64,000 bases of DNA from Pohlia nutans (GCA_022496805.1 CM040091.1:18900336-18964335); one strand, 5' to 3'. Shown: positions 10,884-25,655, numbered from the stretch's first letter. Numbers and translations are program-made. Notes: a model not told the origin generated them from the letters alone.

Positions 10884-13609
10884 ATGCCGAAGCGTACAGA
10901 GGAATGGGATAAGTGGTTCAAGGATTTAGGTGTGCTTGCAAGTACAAAGACTAGGAGAGTTGAATGCGTGTATTGCCATAAGCAATACTTATACAGAGCT
11001 GATAGGATGTTTGTTCATTTGGGGTACAGAGACGGACATAACTCTTCGGATGTTGGAGCATGCCCCCGAGTTCCACCAAATATCAGGGCACTCTTTGCTT
11101 CGTGTGGGGGAGTGCTTCCCGAGCCTCTCGAGAACATTGATAATGTTGGTAACGAGGAGCGTCGCATTAGAGAACTAGTACCCTCTGAGATTGATAATTG
11201 TTCAGGAAAGGGTACTGAAATAGCAAATAATAACCCTCCATTGATTTCGTCGCAAAATTCTACCCATGGTGGAATTATCCTTCCTCCTGCACAAGTTTGA
11301 GCTAGTTCGGCGGGAAGGGGTCTCCGTCAATTATCAATGCAAGAGGGGCTACAGTCATCTACAAAGTTGGCTTTAAATAGAATTTGGTCAACGACGTTCT
11401 ATGAAGCCAACATTCCATTCAACGTTGTGAGACATCCGTCTTTTATCAACGTTGTTAAACAAACTGCAGCAATGAAGTTAACGTACAAGCCTCCTTCATA
11501 CTACGCTATGCGAACCTCTCTTTTGAAGGCTAGACGGGCACAAATAGAGGTTGAGGTGACCGCTAAAACGAAAGATTCCATCCGCAAGTACGGTGTAACG
11601 GTTTGTTCGGATGGATGGGACAATGTTCAGAATCGGCCCCTCTTGAATATACTGATGTGTTGCCCTGCTGGTGATACGTTCCTCGGATCTATTGATACGA
11701 CGGGCAATAAAAAGGATGCACCTTACATTGCTGAAGAAATGTCTGCACATATCAATAGAGTAGGTCCCGCCAATGTGGTTCAAGTCTGCACCAACAATGC
11801 TAGCAGTATGGTGGCAGCGGGCCGCATATTGACCCAAAGACATCGTCTCCTTTATTTTCAAGGATGTTGTGCCCACATCATGGACTTACTTTTGCAAGAC
11901 TGGGGGTTCGAAAAGATGGGTGAAAAGCTTGATGAAAAAGGCTCGAAAGATTTGCGTTTTTGTAAGAAATCACCATGCTCCACAAGCTCTGTTTCGAGTG
12001 TACTCGCCCAACCACATTCTACGCTTGCCTGCAGACACCCGTTTTGCAACCAATTTCATCATGATTGAAAGACTTCTTCAAGTTAGGGGGGCTCTAGAGA
12101 GGATGATCATAGATGATCGATGGGGTATATATTTAATAGAATTGCGTGCAAGAGGAGGCAATTCTCACGAAACAATGGGAGCCGTGCGGCGTTCGATTCA
12201 TTCAGATGGGTTTTAGATTTCTTGCGAGAATTTCTTGTTTATAGTTACGCCTGTTTTAGAGGTTCTCCGTGTTTTTGATGGAAAACAACCTGCGATGGGG
12301 AAGGCGTGGCTAGTCATGCATGAATTACAGAAACACGTTCAAAAATTTACGGACCCTCCTTTCAATTTAGACCGTGAACTTGCAGAGAGTGCTTTAAACT
12401 CATTCCAAATCCGTTGGGGTTTGATATTGACTGACCTCCACTGGGCTGGTGGCCTCCTCAATCCTTTCTTGATAGGCAAAATTACCCTTCACAAGAAACC
12501 CCTGTGCATGACCAGCATTGAACCGGGTATTACGGAATTTGACTCCCGATGAAGCCACTTACCGAATGGCTATTACGGAGTTCCAAGACTTTATTGAAAG
12601 CAGGGGTGCATTTGAAGGAATACCTCTTGCAGCAAGGGCCGATTTCCCTCCGCACGAATGGTGGGATGCCTTTGGACATGGGGCACCGATACTCTCTAAT
12701 ATAGCACGACGGATATTAGCCCAAGTATGCTCGGCCTCATCATGCGAACGCAATTGGAGTATGTACTCATTCGTTCATAACAAAGTCAGAAATCGTTTAA
12801 TCCATTCGAGAGCCGAAGATTTGGTTTACATATACACGAACACGAGGCTCATGCGGCGGAGAAGAGGTGCAACCCCTGCACAGTGGTACGCACGGCATAT
12901 GTACTCTGACGATGAATCAACAAATGAAGATTTTGAGGATGATCCAGAATTCAACCCTGATGACAATGACGATGGTTTAGGTCCTAATGATGACGATGCA
13001 AACGATGACCCCGATGACCCCCTCGGTGCACAACCTGATTGGGCGGAATTTGATCAGTTCGATGACCGTAATTCCGATTCCTCTAGGAATAGTAGCACTG
13101 ACTCTGGTGACTCAGACGGCCACAATTTGGATGGTGGGCTTCATGGGATGAATGTCTATGATTTCAACGACGCCAACAACGACAACATAGTTGCAAAACA
13201 ACCTTCTCCTCCTACCACGAGCAATAATGTAGTTTCTGTACCAATAGAAATTGTTGTAGCAGCCCATCCACCCACTGTGCCACATGGCGAAGGGTGTTCA
13301 ACTCATATGGAAAATATCCAACCTTTGGAAGACATTACCCACGACGAAAGATCTCTTGAGATACCATGTGAACCGTTACCAATGGAAACAGAGACTCCCT
13401 CCCTTGTGAACGCATCATCGACTCATAGTACTGGGATTGGAGCCACACTTTTTAGTCTGAGTCAATCTAGGCGTAACGGACAAATTAGAACAATTGGACC
13501 TCCAATTGCACGACCGAATACGAGATTACGGGTGCGTGCTGGAAATACACAACCACCCAGTTCATTAGATGATCCAAATCCTCTTACCACCCAAGGTATT
13601 GGTAATTAA
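10884..13609 (+). pseudogene. hAT transposase (BED finger, DUF659, hAT dimerisation domain), broken
   Basis: Cut-and-paste transposase of the hAT superfamily. The ATG at 10884 opens a BED-type zinc finger (C28, C31, H45, with H52 or C60). The DUF659 RNase-H-like part (11337-12216) has the first acid in CSDGWDN, but the second, normally TDNAS, reads TNNAS (AAC at 11793-11795), so a catalytic Asp is missing. The C-terminal hAT dimerisation region (12518-12860) has CSASSCERNWSMYS and KVRNRLIHSRAEDLVYI. It is followed by a long acidic tail. Breaks: in-frame TGA at 11298-11300; one-base frame change near the G run at about 11901-11925; in-frame TAG at 12214-12216; frame change near 12518. The open frame at 13569-13877 (basic then acidic) may be a further shifted part of the tail. 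Coding similarity continues across every break, so these are mutations and not introns. Confidence 0.9.
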
Positions 13610-13899
13610 CATCAACACTAGAGCACGAGGCCACAAGCGGTTTAAGTCTAGGGCGCCAAGGCCTTTTGTGGGGCTTCATGATGACACGCGACCGATGTTA
13701 GATGCCAATGGAATTAGAGACGCATCAAGGTCACGGCCTACAAAAAAATTGGTCACTTCCAACCACGGTGACTTAATTTTACGTGTTGTTTCACCCGAAC
13801 CAGAGGACGACATCAGTTCCAACGAAAGCAGTCCTTCAAGAGCAGAGGCACCTAACGATGATGATTTTCAAGGTTAACTACTTCACAGCCATCCTCTGC

Positions 13900-14050
13900 T
13901 GCATGTACTGGCCTGACTGCCCCGTCTGCCTCGACTGCCCCATCTGCCTGGAGTGCCTTGTTTGTCCACATTCCGACCGCCCCTTCTGCCTCAATTCCAA
14001 CTGCCCCGACTCCGACTGCCCCAACTCCGACTGCCCCGACTGCCATGATG
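13900..14050. repeat. CCGACTGCCC motif array, block 2
   Basis: Short cluster of GACTGCCCC and CTGCCTC words directly after the transposase reading frame. Same motif as block 1, weaker and shorter. Confidence 0.65.
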
Positions 14051-14109
14051 ATCTGCTTCAGCTGCCCTTACTCAAAGTAGGAGATCTCATGCAGGATGAA
14101 AATTAATTC

Positions 14110-15360
14110 TAGTTTCAGATGGATTAGGGTCAAAGTGGGAGACATCATGGAGGACAAATATTAATTCTACTAGTTTCAGATGGCCATTTGTATCAGCAGT
14201 GTTAGTGGCGCATTTTGTTTTCTTTTGTAATGAGAGGAATATATTTTTTTTATTTTTTTATTTATTTTTATTTATCTTTTGTTTTATGGGAACATTGCAA
14301 GTGTTGAGCTACTTCACAAGGACGTTAAACTATTTAAATTTCATCACATGGGATGCAATTTGTAATTGAACTTTTCTAATTTTGCAATTCTTGACAATTA
14401 ATTTATTTCAGGTCATAAAATTTTGCAATATTGTTCTTTAGTACTTGTTATATTTTGGTTAATTGCTTCAGTAATATTGAATAATTGTTTAATTTTCATT
14501 TTTTTAAATTTTTTTTGGGAACACATGGCATCTTCATTACCATTGATTAATATACATTTTTTGGCTTCATATGTCATGACATTTCAATATTTAGGGATTT
14601 AGGGTACTTCATGTATATACTATTGGCTTTCTTATATGGCTTTTGAATCCCTCCTTCGTTGTAAGAGTTAAAATTTGATTGTGAATTTTCCAATCCTTAA
14701 TCTTGGGTGGAAGTGATAAAATACATTTATGATCATTGAACTTTAACCAGTTAACAGGAACAATAACTCCCGCTTACATGAAAGTGCTAAAAGACGGTTC
14801 TGACTTTTATGGAGACTTTTGGAAGAGACAAAAATTGATTAGAAGGGACAAAAATAGTGGCTTCGGTTGAAACCCTTCTCTACAAAGTATTACGTATCAA
14901 AAGTTCAATTTCAAACTACGTTAACCTTTTAGTGCCCAAATAATCACTACCTCACACAATAATTGAATGCTACAAAATCTATTAACAATATAAGATTGGG
15001 CTCTCAAGTTCACAAGTTTAAAATATCAAGTTGCTATCAATGGGAATGAAAAAAACTAGCGCCATTCCCCAAAAAAAAAACAAAAGCTCCTCTGCCACTC
15101 CATTTCCCACCTCTTCATTTATCCCTTTTTCATCTCAGATAATGCAGGGTCGGGGTTGGTTGTTTAGGGTTTCCTGCCTATGATAACTCACTGGCGACCA
15201 GGCCGTGCATATCACATTAATGATCACACGTGCTCGACTAGTATCGAACCTTGGTCTCAATTTCGTAATATATAGTCTTAACCAACCAACAAGGGTGAGT
15301 GGCTTGATGAGCATGCACACAGGATATTAGATACTATACTAAAGTCAAGAAGATTTCATT
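14110..15360. other. AT-rich interval, no gene recognised
   Basis: AT-rich spacer within the hAT element. It contains T-rich runs near 14240-14280 and 14500 and no supported reading frame. Confidence 0.4.
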
Positions 15361-15364
15361 CCTC

Positions 15365-16990
15365 TCTTCCCCGTGCAGTCCCCATTAACTACCCTCTCCA
15401 GCTGCCATCCCCGACTGCCTCTCCCGTCTGCCATTTCCGATTGCCTTGTGTGACCCCTCTATGCCTCTGTAATCTTGAGCTGCCTCACCCGAATGCCCTC
15501 TCCCGTCTGCCCATTCCGACTGCCCCCACTCCGTCTGCCCCCTCTCCGTCTGCCCCACTTCGACTGCCCCATCTACCCTTCACTCTTCTTCCATAATCTT
15601 CCTGAATTGGCCTATATTTCCGACTGCCCCAAATTTCCGATTGTCCCATCTCTCCAACGGCCGAGTCTCCATACAACATTGATTTGAAAACCAGAAATCC
15701 TCTCCATACAAACTCCTTCCTCCCAGACCTTGCTGAAGTGAGAGTAGAGAATAATAGCTGTACAATTAAGTTTATAATATCCATAGGCACGTTGCACGAG
15801 GAAGCTTAATCCCTCGAGATTTTAATGTTTCTGTCAGACCGAATTAATGATGGATTGACTTAAATTATATTTTAGGTACTTCCATGACACCCAAACTGGA
15901 AAGCACGCGGAGGGAGACATTGTTCTTACAAATCTGGATTCTGAAATTTGAACCCCACAAAGCGTCCACCGCCCGACCGCCTGCCTCTCCCTTCTGCCCC
16001 CTCCGACTGCCTCATCTGCCCCCTCTCTTCCTCTATAATCCTGAGCTGCCTCACTCGACTGCCTTCTCCCGTCTGCCCATTCCGACTGCCCCCACTCCGT
16101 CTGCCCCACTCCGACTGCCCCATCTGCCCTTCACTCTTCTTCCATAATCTTCTTGAATTGGCCTATATTTCGGACTGCCCCAAATTTTCGACTGTCCCAT
16201 CTCTCCAACGGCCGAGTCTCCAAACAACATCGATTTGAAAACCAAAAATCCTCTCCATACAAACTCCTCCAGTCCTCTCTCCCAGACCTTGCTGAAGTGA
16301 GTTGAGAATAACAAGTGTACAATTAAGTTTATAATATCCATAGGCACGTTGCACGAGGAAGCTTAATCCCTCGAGATTTTAATGTTTCTGTCAGACCGAA
16401 TTAATGATGGATTGACTTAAATTATATTTGTCTTACTTCCATCACACCTACACTAGGAGGCACCACATTGAAACATTGCTCTTACAAAGCAGGTTTCTGA
16501 AATTTCAGCCCGCCAAGTCGCCCAGCGCCGGGCCGCCTGTCTCTCCCGTCTGCCCCCGCCGACTGCCTCATCTGCCCGTGCCGACTGCCTCATCTGCCCC
16601 CTCCGACTGCCTCATCTGCCCTCTCTCATCCTCTACAATCCTGAGCTCCATTACTCCGACTGCCCTATACCGACTGCCTTCCTCCGACTGCCATCCACCG
16701 ACTACCCCATATGCCTTTCACTCCTCTCCATATTCTTCTTAAACCCCTCCTCATTGGCCCACATTTCCGACTGCTCCCTATTTCCGATTGCCCCATATTT
16801 CCGTCTACCGCAGATCTCTCCTAGGAACACCATGAACTGAAACCATGAAATCCATTCGTACACAATATGCTCCCACACCTTGTCAGGACAGGAGAGCAGG
16901 TAGAAATTGAGACTTTAATATCCATAATCATCCTACATGACAAAACTATATACCTCAAGCTTTTAATGTTTTTTTTCCAAACTAGATTAA
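15365..16990. repeat. Motif array block 3 with a three-copy repeat of about 555 bp
   Basis: CCGACTGCCC-type clusters alternate with a longer unit. The unit runs from the motif cluster through GAATTGGCCTATATTTC, ATAGGCACGTTGCACGAGG and TTAATGATGGATTGACTTAA. Copies begin near 15475 and 16030 and are nearly identical; a third, more divergent copy begins near 16600. Unlike blocks 4, 5 and 6, no gene with a TATA box follows on the plus strand; the satellite array does. Confidence 0.7.
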
Positions 16991-17079
16991 TAATGAATTA
17001 ATTTTTTCTTGATCTCTTGTTAAGCCACATATCCATCCCGGAGCACACTAAGAAAAAAAGTATCACAACTCTGGGGAAG

Positions 17080-20000
17080 CAAGCCGAGAATATTAATACA
17101 AGCCCATTCATAATATAAAACCCTTCAAGCATGGCATTTGAATGATGGTAGAACATCGTGGATTCGTGGAAGGCATATTATCATTTCTAGTAGTCCCAGA
17201 ATATTAATACAAGCCCATTTATAATATAAAACACATCTGGCAGGGCATTTGGATGATGGTAGAACATCGTGGATTCGTGGAAGGCATATTATCATTTCTA
17301 GTAGGCCCAGAATATTAATACAAGCCCATTCATAATATAAAACACATGTCGTTTGGCATTTGGAAGATGGTAGAACATTGTGAAAGGCATATTAAGAATC
17401 ATAGAGAGCCCAGAATATTAATACAAGCCCATTCCTAATATAAAACACATGTGGCATGGCATTTGGATGATGGTAGAACATCCTGGAAGGCACATTATCA
17501 TTTCTACTAAGCCCTAAAAATTAATACAAGCCCATTCCTAATATGAAACACTTGTGGCATGGCATTTGGATGATGGTAGAACATCGTGGAAGGCATATTA
17601 TCATTTCTAGTAAGCTCATAATATTAATACAAGCCCATTCCTAATATGAAACACATGTGGCATGGCATTTGGATGATGGTAGAACATCGTAGATTCGTGG
17701 AAGGCAAAATATCATTTCTAGTAAGCCCAAAATATTAATACAAGCCCATTCCTAATAGGAAACACATGTGGCATGGCATTTGGATGATGGTAGAACATCG
17801 TGGATTCGTGGAAGGCATATTATCATTTCTAGTAAGCCCAGAATATTAATACAAGCCCATTCATAATATAAAACACATCTGGCATGGCATTTCGATGATG
17901 GTAGAACATCCTAGAAGGCATATTATCATTTCTAGTAGGCCCACAATATTAATACAAGCCCATTTATAATATAAAACACATCAGGCATGGCAATTGGATG
18001 ATGGTCGGACATCCTGGAAGGCATATTATCATTTCTAGTAAGCCGAGAATATTAATACAAGCCCATTTATAATATAAAACGCATCTGGCATGGCATTTGG
18101 ATGATGATAGAACATCGTAGAAGGCATATTGTCATTTCTAGTAGGCCCAGAATATTAATACAAGCCCATTTATAATATGAAACACATCAAGCATGGCATT
18201 TGGATGATGGTAGAACATCGTCGAAGGCATATTCTCATTTCTAGTAGGGCCAGAATATTAATACAAGCCCATTGATAATATAAAACACATCTGGCATGGC
18301 ATTTGGATCATGGTAGAACATCGTGGATTCGTGGAAGGCATATTATCATTTCTAGTAAGCCCAGAATATTAGAACAAGCCCATTTATAATATAAAACACA
18401 TCTGGCATGGCATTTGGATGATGGTAGAACATCGTGGAAGGCACATTATCATTTCTAGTATGCCCAGAATATTAATACAAGCCCATTCTTAATATGAAAC
18501 ACTTGTGGCATGGTATTTGGATGATGGTAGAACATCGTGGAAGGCATATTATCATTTCTAGTAAGCCCAGAAGATTAATACAAGCCCGTTTATAATATAA
18601 AACACATCTGGCATGGCATTTGGATGATGGTAGAACATCGTGGAAGGCATATTATCATTTCTAGTATGCCCATAATAGTAATACAAGACTGTTCCTAATA
18701 TAAACTACATCTGCCATGGCATTTGGATAATAATAGATCATCGTGGAAGGCATATTATCATTTCTAGTAAGCCCAGAATATTAATACAAGCCCATTCCTA
18801 ATATGAAACACATGTGGCATGGCATTTGGATGATGGAAGAACATCGTGGATTCGTGGAAGGCATATTATCATTTCTAGTAAGCCTTGAATATTAATACAA
18901 TCCGATTTATATTATAAAACACATCTGGCATGGCATTTGGATGATGGTAGAACATGTGGAAGGCACATTATCATTTGTAGTAAGCCCAGAATATTAATAC
19001 AAGCCCATTCATAATATAAAACGCAAGTGCCATGGCACTTGGATGATGGTAGAATATTGTGGAACGCACATTATCATTTCTAGTAAGCCCAGAAGATTAG
19101 TACAAGCCCATTTATAATATATACCACATCTCGCATGACATTTGGATGATGGTAGAACATCGTGGAAGGCATAATATCATTTCTAGTAGGTCCAGAATAT
19201 TAATACAAGCCCATTTATAATATAAAATAAATGTGGCATGGCATTTGGATGATGTAGAACATCGTCGATTCGTGGAAGGCATATTATCATTTCTAGTAAG
19301 CCCAGAATATTAATACAAGCCCATTCATAATATAAAGCACTTCTGGCATGGCATTTGGATGATGGTAGAACATCGTGAAAGGCACATTATCATTCCTAGT
19401 GAGCCCAGAATATTAATACAAGCCCATTCCTAATATGAAACACTTGTGGCATGGCATTTGGATGATGGTAGAACATCGTAGATTCGTGGAAGGCAAGTAA
19501 TCATTTCTAGTAAGCCCAGAACATTAATACAACTTCTTCATAATATAAAACACATGTGGCATGGCATTTGGATGATGGTAGAGCATCGTGGATTCGTGGA
19601 AGGCATATTATCATTTCTAGTAAGCCCTGAATATTAATACAAACCCATTCATAATATAAAACACATTTGGCATGGCCTTTGGATGATGGTAGAGCATCGT
19701 AGAAGGCATATTATCATTTCGAGTAAGCCCAGAATATTAATAGAAGCCCAATCATAATATAAAACACATGAGGCATGGCATTTGGATGATGGCAGAACAT
19801 CGTGGATTCGAGGAAGGCATATTATCATTTCTAGTAAGCCCACAATATTAATACAAGCCCATTCATAATATAAAACACATCTGGCATGGCATTTGGATGA
19901 TGGTAGAACATCGTGGAAGGCATATTATCATTTCTAGTAAGCCCAGAATATTAATACAAGCCCATTCATATTATAAAACGCATGTGCCATGGCCTTTGGA

Positions 20001-23000
20001 TGATGGTAGAGCATCGTAGAAGGCATATTATCATTTCGAGTAAGCCCAGAATATTAATAGAAGCCCAATCATAATATAAAACACATGAGGCATGGCATTT
20101 GGATGACGGCAGAACATCGTGGATTCGAGGAAGGCATATTATCATTTCTAGTAAGCCCACAATATTAATACAAGCCCATTCATAATATAAAACACATCTG
20201 GCATGGCATTTGGATGATGGTAGAACATCGTGGAAGGCATATTATCATTTCTAGTAAGCCCAGAATATTAATACAAGCCCATTTATAATATAAAACACAT
20301 CTGGCATGGCACTTGGATGATGGTAGAACATCATGGAAGGCATATTATCATTTCTAGTATGCCCATAATAGTAATACAAGACCATTCCTAATATAAAACA
20401 CATCTGGCATGGCATTTGGATGATACTAAATCATCGTGGAAGGCATATTATCATTTCTAGTAAGCCCAGAATATTAATACAGCTTCTTCATAACCTAAAA
20501 CACATGTGGCACGGCATTTGGATGATGGTAGAACATCGTGGATTCGTGGAAGGCATATTATCATTTCTAGTAAGCCCAGAATATTAATATCAGCCCATTT
20601 ATATTATAAAACACTTTGGCATGGCATTTCGATGATAGTAGAACATCGAGGAAGGCACATTATCATTTCTAGTAAGCCAAGAATATTTATACAAGCCCAA
20701 TCCTAATATGAAACACTTGTGGCATGGCATTTGGATGATGGTAGAACATCGTGGAAGGCATGTTATCATTTCTAGTAAGCCCAGAAGATTAATACAAGCC
20801 CATTTATAATATAAAACACATCTGGCAGGGCATCTGGATGATGGTAGAACATTGTGGAAGGCATATTATCATTTCTAGTAGTCCCAGAATAATAATACAA
20901 GCCCATTCATAATATAAAACACATCTGGCATGGCATTTGGATGATGGTAGAACATCGTGGAAGGCACATTATCATTTCTAGTATGCCCAGAATATTAATA
21001 CAAGCCCATTCTTAATATGAAACACTTGTGGCATGGTATTTGGATGATGGTAGAACATCGTGGAAGGCATATTATCATTTCTAGTAAGCCCAGAAGATTA
21101 ATACAAGCCCGTTTAGAATATAAAACACATCTGGCATGGCATTTGGATGATGGTAGAACATCGTGGAAGGCATATTATCATTTCTAGTATGCCCATAATA
21201 GTAATACAAGACTATTCCTAATATAAACTACATCTGCCATGGCATTTGGATAATAATAGATCATCGTGGAAGGCATATTATCATTTCTAGTAAGCCCAGA
21301 ATATTAATACAAGCCCATTCCTAATATGAAACACATGTGGCATGGCATTTGGATGATGGAAGAACATCGTGGATTCGTGGAAGGCATATTATCATTTCTA
21401 GTAAGCCTTGAATATTAATACAATCCGATTTATATTATAAAACACATCTGGCATGGCATTTGGATGATGGTAGAACATGTGGAAGGCACATTATCATTTG
21501 TAGTAAGCCCAGAATATTAATACAAGCCCATTCATAATATAAAACGCAAGTGCCATGGCACTTGGATGATGGTAGAATATTGTGGAACGCACATTATCAT
21601 TTCTAGTAAGCCCAGAAGATTAGTACAAGCCCATTTATAATATATACCACATCTCGCATGGCATTTGGATGATGGTAGAACATCGTGGAAGGCATAATAT
21701 CATTTCTAGTAGGTCCAGAATATTAATACAAGCCCATTCCTAATATGAAACACTTGTGGCATGGCATTTAGATGATGGCAGAACATCGTGAAAGGCACAT
21801 TATCATTTCTAGTAAGCCCAGAATATTAATACAAGCCCATTCCTAATATGAAACACATGTCGCATGGCATTTGGATGATGGTAGAACATCGTTGATTCGT
21901 GGAAGGCATATTATCCTTTCTAGAAAGCCCATAATATTAATACAAGCCCATTCCTAATATGAAACACTTGTGGCATGGCATTTGGATGATGGTATAACAT
22001 CGTAGATTCGTGGAAGGCATGTTATCATTTCTAGTAAGCCCAGAATATTATTACAGCTTCTTCAAAATATAAAACACATGTGGCATGGCATTTGGATGAT
22101 GGTAGAACATCGTGGATTCGTGGAAGGCATATTATCATTTCTAGTAAGCCCAGAATATGAATACAAGCCCATTCATAATATAAAACACATTTGGCATGGC
22201 ATTTGGATGATGGTAGAAAATCGTGGTAGGCATATTATCATTTCTAGTAAGCCCATAATATTAATACAAGCTCATTCATAATATAAAACGCATGTGCCAT
22301 GGCATTTGGATGATGGTAGAGCATCGTAGAAGGCATATTATGATTTCGAGTAAGCCCAGAATATTAATAGAAGCCCAATCATAATATAAAACACATGAGG
22401 CATGGCATTTGGATGATGGCAGAACATCGTGGATTCGAGGAAGGCATATTATCAATTCTAGTAAGCCCACAATATTAATACAAGCCCATTCATAATATAA
22501 AACACATCTGGCATGGCATTTGGATAATGGTAGAACATCGTGGAATGCATATTATTATTTCTAGTATGCCCTGAATATTAATACAAGCCCATTCATAATA
22601 CGAAAGCATGTGCCATGGCATTTGGATGATGGTAGAACATTGTGCAAGGCACATTATCATTTCTAGTAAGCCCAAAATATTAATACAAGCCCATTCATAA
22701 AATATAACGCATGTGCCATGGCATTTGGATGATGGTAGAACATCGTGCAAGGCACATTATCATTTCTAGTATGCCCAGAATATTAATACAAGCCCATTCA
22801 TAATATAAAACCCTTCAAGCATGGCATTTGGATGATGGTAGAACATCGTGGATTCGTGGAAGGCATATTATCATTTCTAGTAGTCCCAGAATATTAATAT
22901 AAGCCCATTTATAATATAAAACACATCTGGCAGGGCATCTGGATGATGGTAGAACATCGTGGGAGGCATATTATCATTTCTAGTAGTCCCAGAATAATAA

Positions 23001-25305
23001 TACAAGCCCATTTATAATGTAAAACGCATATGGCATGGCATTTGGATGATGGTACAACATCGTGGAAGGCATATTATCATATCTAGTACGCCCAGAATAT
23101 TAATACAAGCTCATTTATAAGATAAAACACATCTGGCATGGCATTTGGATGATGGTACAACATCGTGGAAGGCACATTATCATTTCTAGTAGGCCCACAA
23201 TATTAATACAAGCCCATTCCTTATATGAAACACTTGTTGCATGGCATTTGGATGATTGTCGAACATCGTGGAAGGCATATTATCATTTCTAGTAAGCCCT
23301 GAAAATTAATACAAGCCCATTTATAATATAAAGCACATCTGGCATGGCATTTGGATGATGGTAGAACATCGTGGAAGGCATATAATCATTTCTAGTAAGC
23401 CCTGAATATTAATACAAGCCCATTTATAATATAAAACATATATGGCATGGCATTTGAATGATGGTGAAACATCGTGGAAGGCATATTATCATTTCTAGTA
23501 AGCCCAGAATATTAATACAAGCCCATTCCTAATATGAAACACATGTGGCATGGCGTTTGGATGATGGTAGAACATCATGGATTCGTAGAAGGCATATTAT
23601 CATTTATAGTAAGCCCAGAAGATTAATTCAAGCCCATTCATAATATAAAACACTTCCGGCATGGCATTTGGTTGATGGTAGAACATCGTGGAAGGCATAT
23701 TATCATTTCTAGTAAGCCCAAAAAATTAATACAAGCCCATTTATAATATAAAACACATCTGGCATGGCATTTGGATGATGGTACAACATCGTGGAAGGCA
23801 TATTATCATTTCTAGGAAGCCCAGAATATTAATACAAGCCCATTCCTAATATGAAACACATGTGGCATGACATTTGGATGATGGTAGAACATCGTGGATT
23901 CGTGGAAGGCATATTATCATTTATAGTAAACCCAGAAGATTAATTCAAGCCCATTCATAATATAAAACACTTCTGGCATGGCATTTGGATGATGGTAGAA
24001 CATCGTGGAAGGTATATTATCATTTCTTGTAAGCCCAGAATATTAATGCAAGCCCATTTATAATATAAAACGCATGTGCCATGGCATTTGGATGATGGTA
24101 GAGCATCGTAGAAGGCATATTATCATTTCGAGTAAGCCCAGAATATTCATACAAGCCCAATTATAATATGAAACACATCTGGCATGACATTTGGATGATG
24201 GTAGAACATCGTGGATTCATGGAAGGCATATTTTCATTTCTAGTATGCCCATAATATTTATACAAGCCCATTTTTAATAAGAAACACATGTGACATGGCA
24301 TTTGGATGATGGTATAACATCGTAGATTCGTGGAAGGCATGTTATCATTTCTAGTAAGCCCAGAATATTAATACAGCTTCTTCATAATATAAAACACAGG
24401 TGGCATGGCATTTGGATGATGGTAGAACATCGTGGATTCGTGGAAGGCATATTATCATTTCTAGTAAGCCCAGAATATTAATACAAGCCCATTCATAATA
24501 TAAAACACATGTGGCATGGCATTTGGAGGATGGTAGAACATCGTGGAAGTATATTATCATTTCTAGTATGCCCACAATAGTGATACAAGACCATTCCTAA
24601 TATAAAACGCATCTGGCATGGCATTTGGATGATAGTAGATCATCGTGGAAGGCATATTATTATTTCTAGTATGCCCAGAATACTAATACAAGTCCATTTA
24701 TAATATAAAACACATCTGGCATGGCATTTGGATGATGGTAGAACATCGTGGAAGGCATATTATTATTTCTAGTAAGCCCAGAATATTAATACAAGACCAT
24801 TCCTAATATAAAACACATATGGCATGGCATTTGGATGATAGTAGATCATCGTGGAAGGCATTTTATCATTTCTAGTAAGCCCAGAATATTAATACAAGCC
24901 CATTTATAATATAAAACACATTTGGCTTGGCATTTGGATGATGGTAGAACATTGTGGAAGGCATATTATCATTTCTAGTAAGCCCTGAATATTAATACAA
25001 GCGCATTCCTACTATAATACACATGTGGCATGGCATTTGGATGATGGTAGAACATCTTGAAAGGCATATTGTCATTTTTAGTAAGCGATGAATATTAATA
25101 CAAACCCATTCCTTATATAAAGTACATGTGGCATGGCTTTTAGATGATGGTAGAACATCGTGGAAGGCATATTATCATTTCTAGTAACACCATAATATTA
25201 ATACAAGCCCATTCCTAATATAAAACAGATGTGGCATGGCATTTGGATGATGGTAGAACATCGTGGAAGGCATACTATCATTTCTAGTAAGCGCTTAGTA
25301 TTAAT
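17080..25305. repeat. 8.2 kb satellite array, about 103/113-bp monomer
   Basis: Roughly 75-80 tandem copies of a monomer whose parts include TATTAATACAAGCCCATT, ATAATATAAAACACATGTGG, CATGGCATTTGGATGATGG and ATTATCATTTCTAGTAAGCC. Monomers come in two lengths, about 103 bp and about 113 bp; the longer carries an extra GATTCGTGGA after the AACATCGTG word. Higher-order structure is visible: a block of about 317 bp is repeated at 19650 and 19967 and recurs near 22276; the block at 18430-19190 recurs at about 20950-21710; the array start (17098) recurs near 22785. The array lies wholly inside the giant hAT element. Short open frames in it are not genes. Confidence 0.95.
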
Positions 25306-25309
25306 AACC

Positions 25310-25655
25310 GAAGGATTTCAGCTTACAAGGGTCGCGACTCTCCTGAAGTTAGAAATCATCCATGTTCTTCCGTCAGGGAAAGCGTTGTATCGGGGGATCT
25401 TGAGTTCATTTCAGAAATCATCAAGTTCTCCCGTTCTATCTGGGGATCCTCCGATAGGGTCCGACTGGATTCCCCCGTGCTCCAATATTCAGGCAGAGTC
25501 GCCCGTCTTGTTGGGGTTTCTATTCAGAAATAAGAAGTCCATATTTGAGCCCTTTTTCCTGAACTAGATAAATGATGCATTTGTATGAGATGTCATGATG
25601 ATGTATTTTGTTTTTTTCTTGAAACAATTAAAATTTAGTTAGAAAGTATCCACCC
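25310..25655. other. Unique spacer between satellite and motif array
   Basis: About 340 bp of mixed-composition sequence. The 112-residue frame that runs out of the satellite (25229-25567) is not supported. Confidence 0.35.

Noticed and set aside
17080..25305. CRISPR-like array
   Set aside because: Monomers are contiguous and about 103/113 bp with no spacer-repeat alternation; this is a eukaryotic satellite.
19649..25567. Many 60-110 residue frames in the satellite
   Set aside because: The same monomer is read in different frames, with no start context or conserved product.
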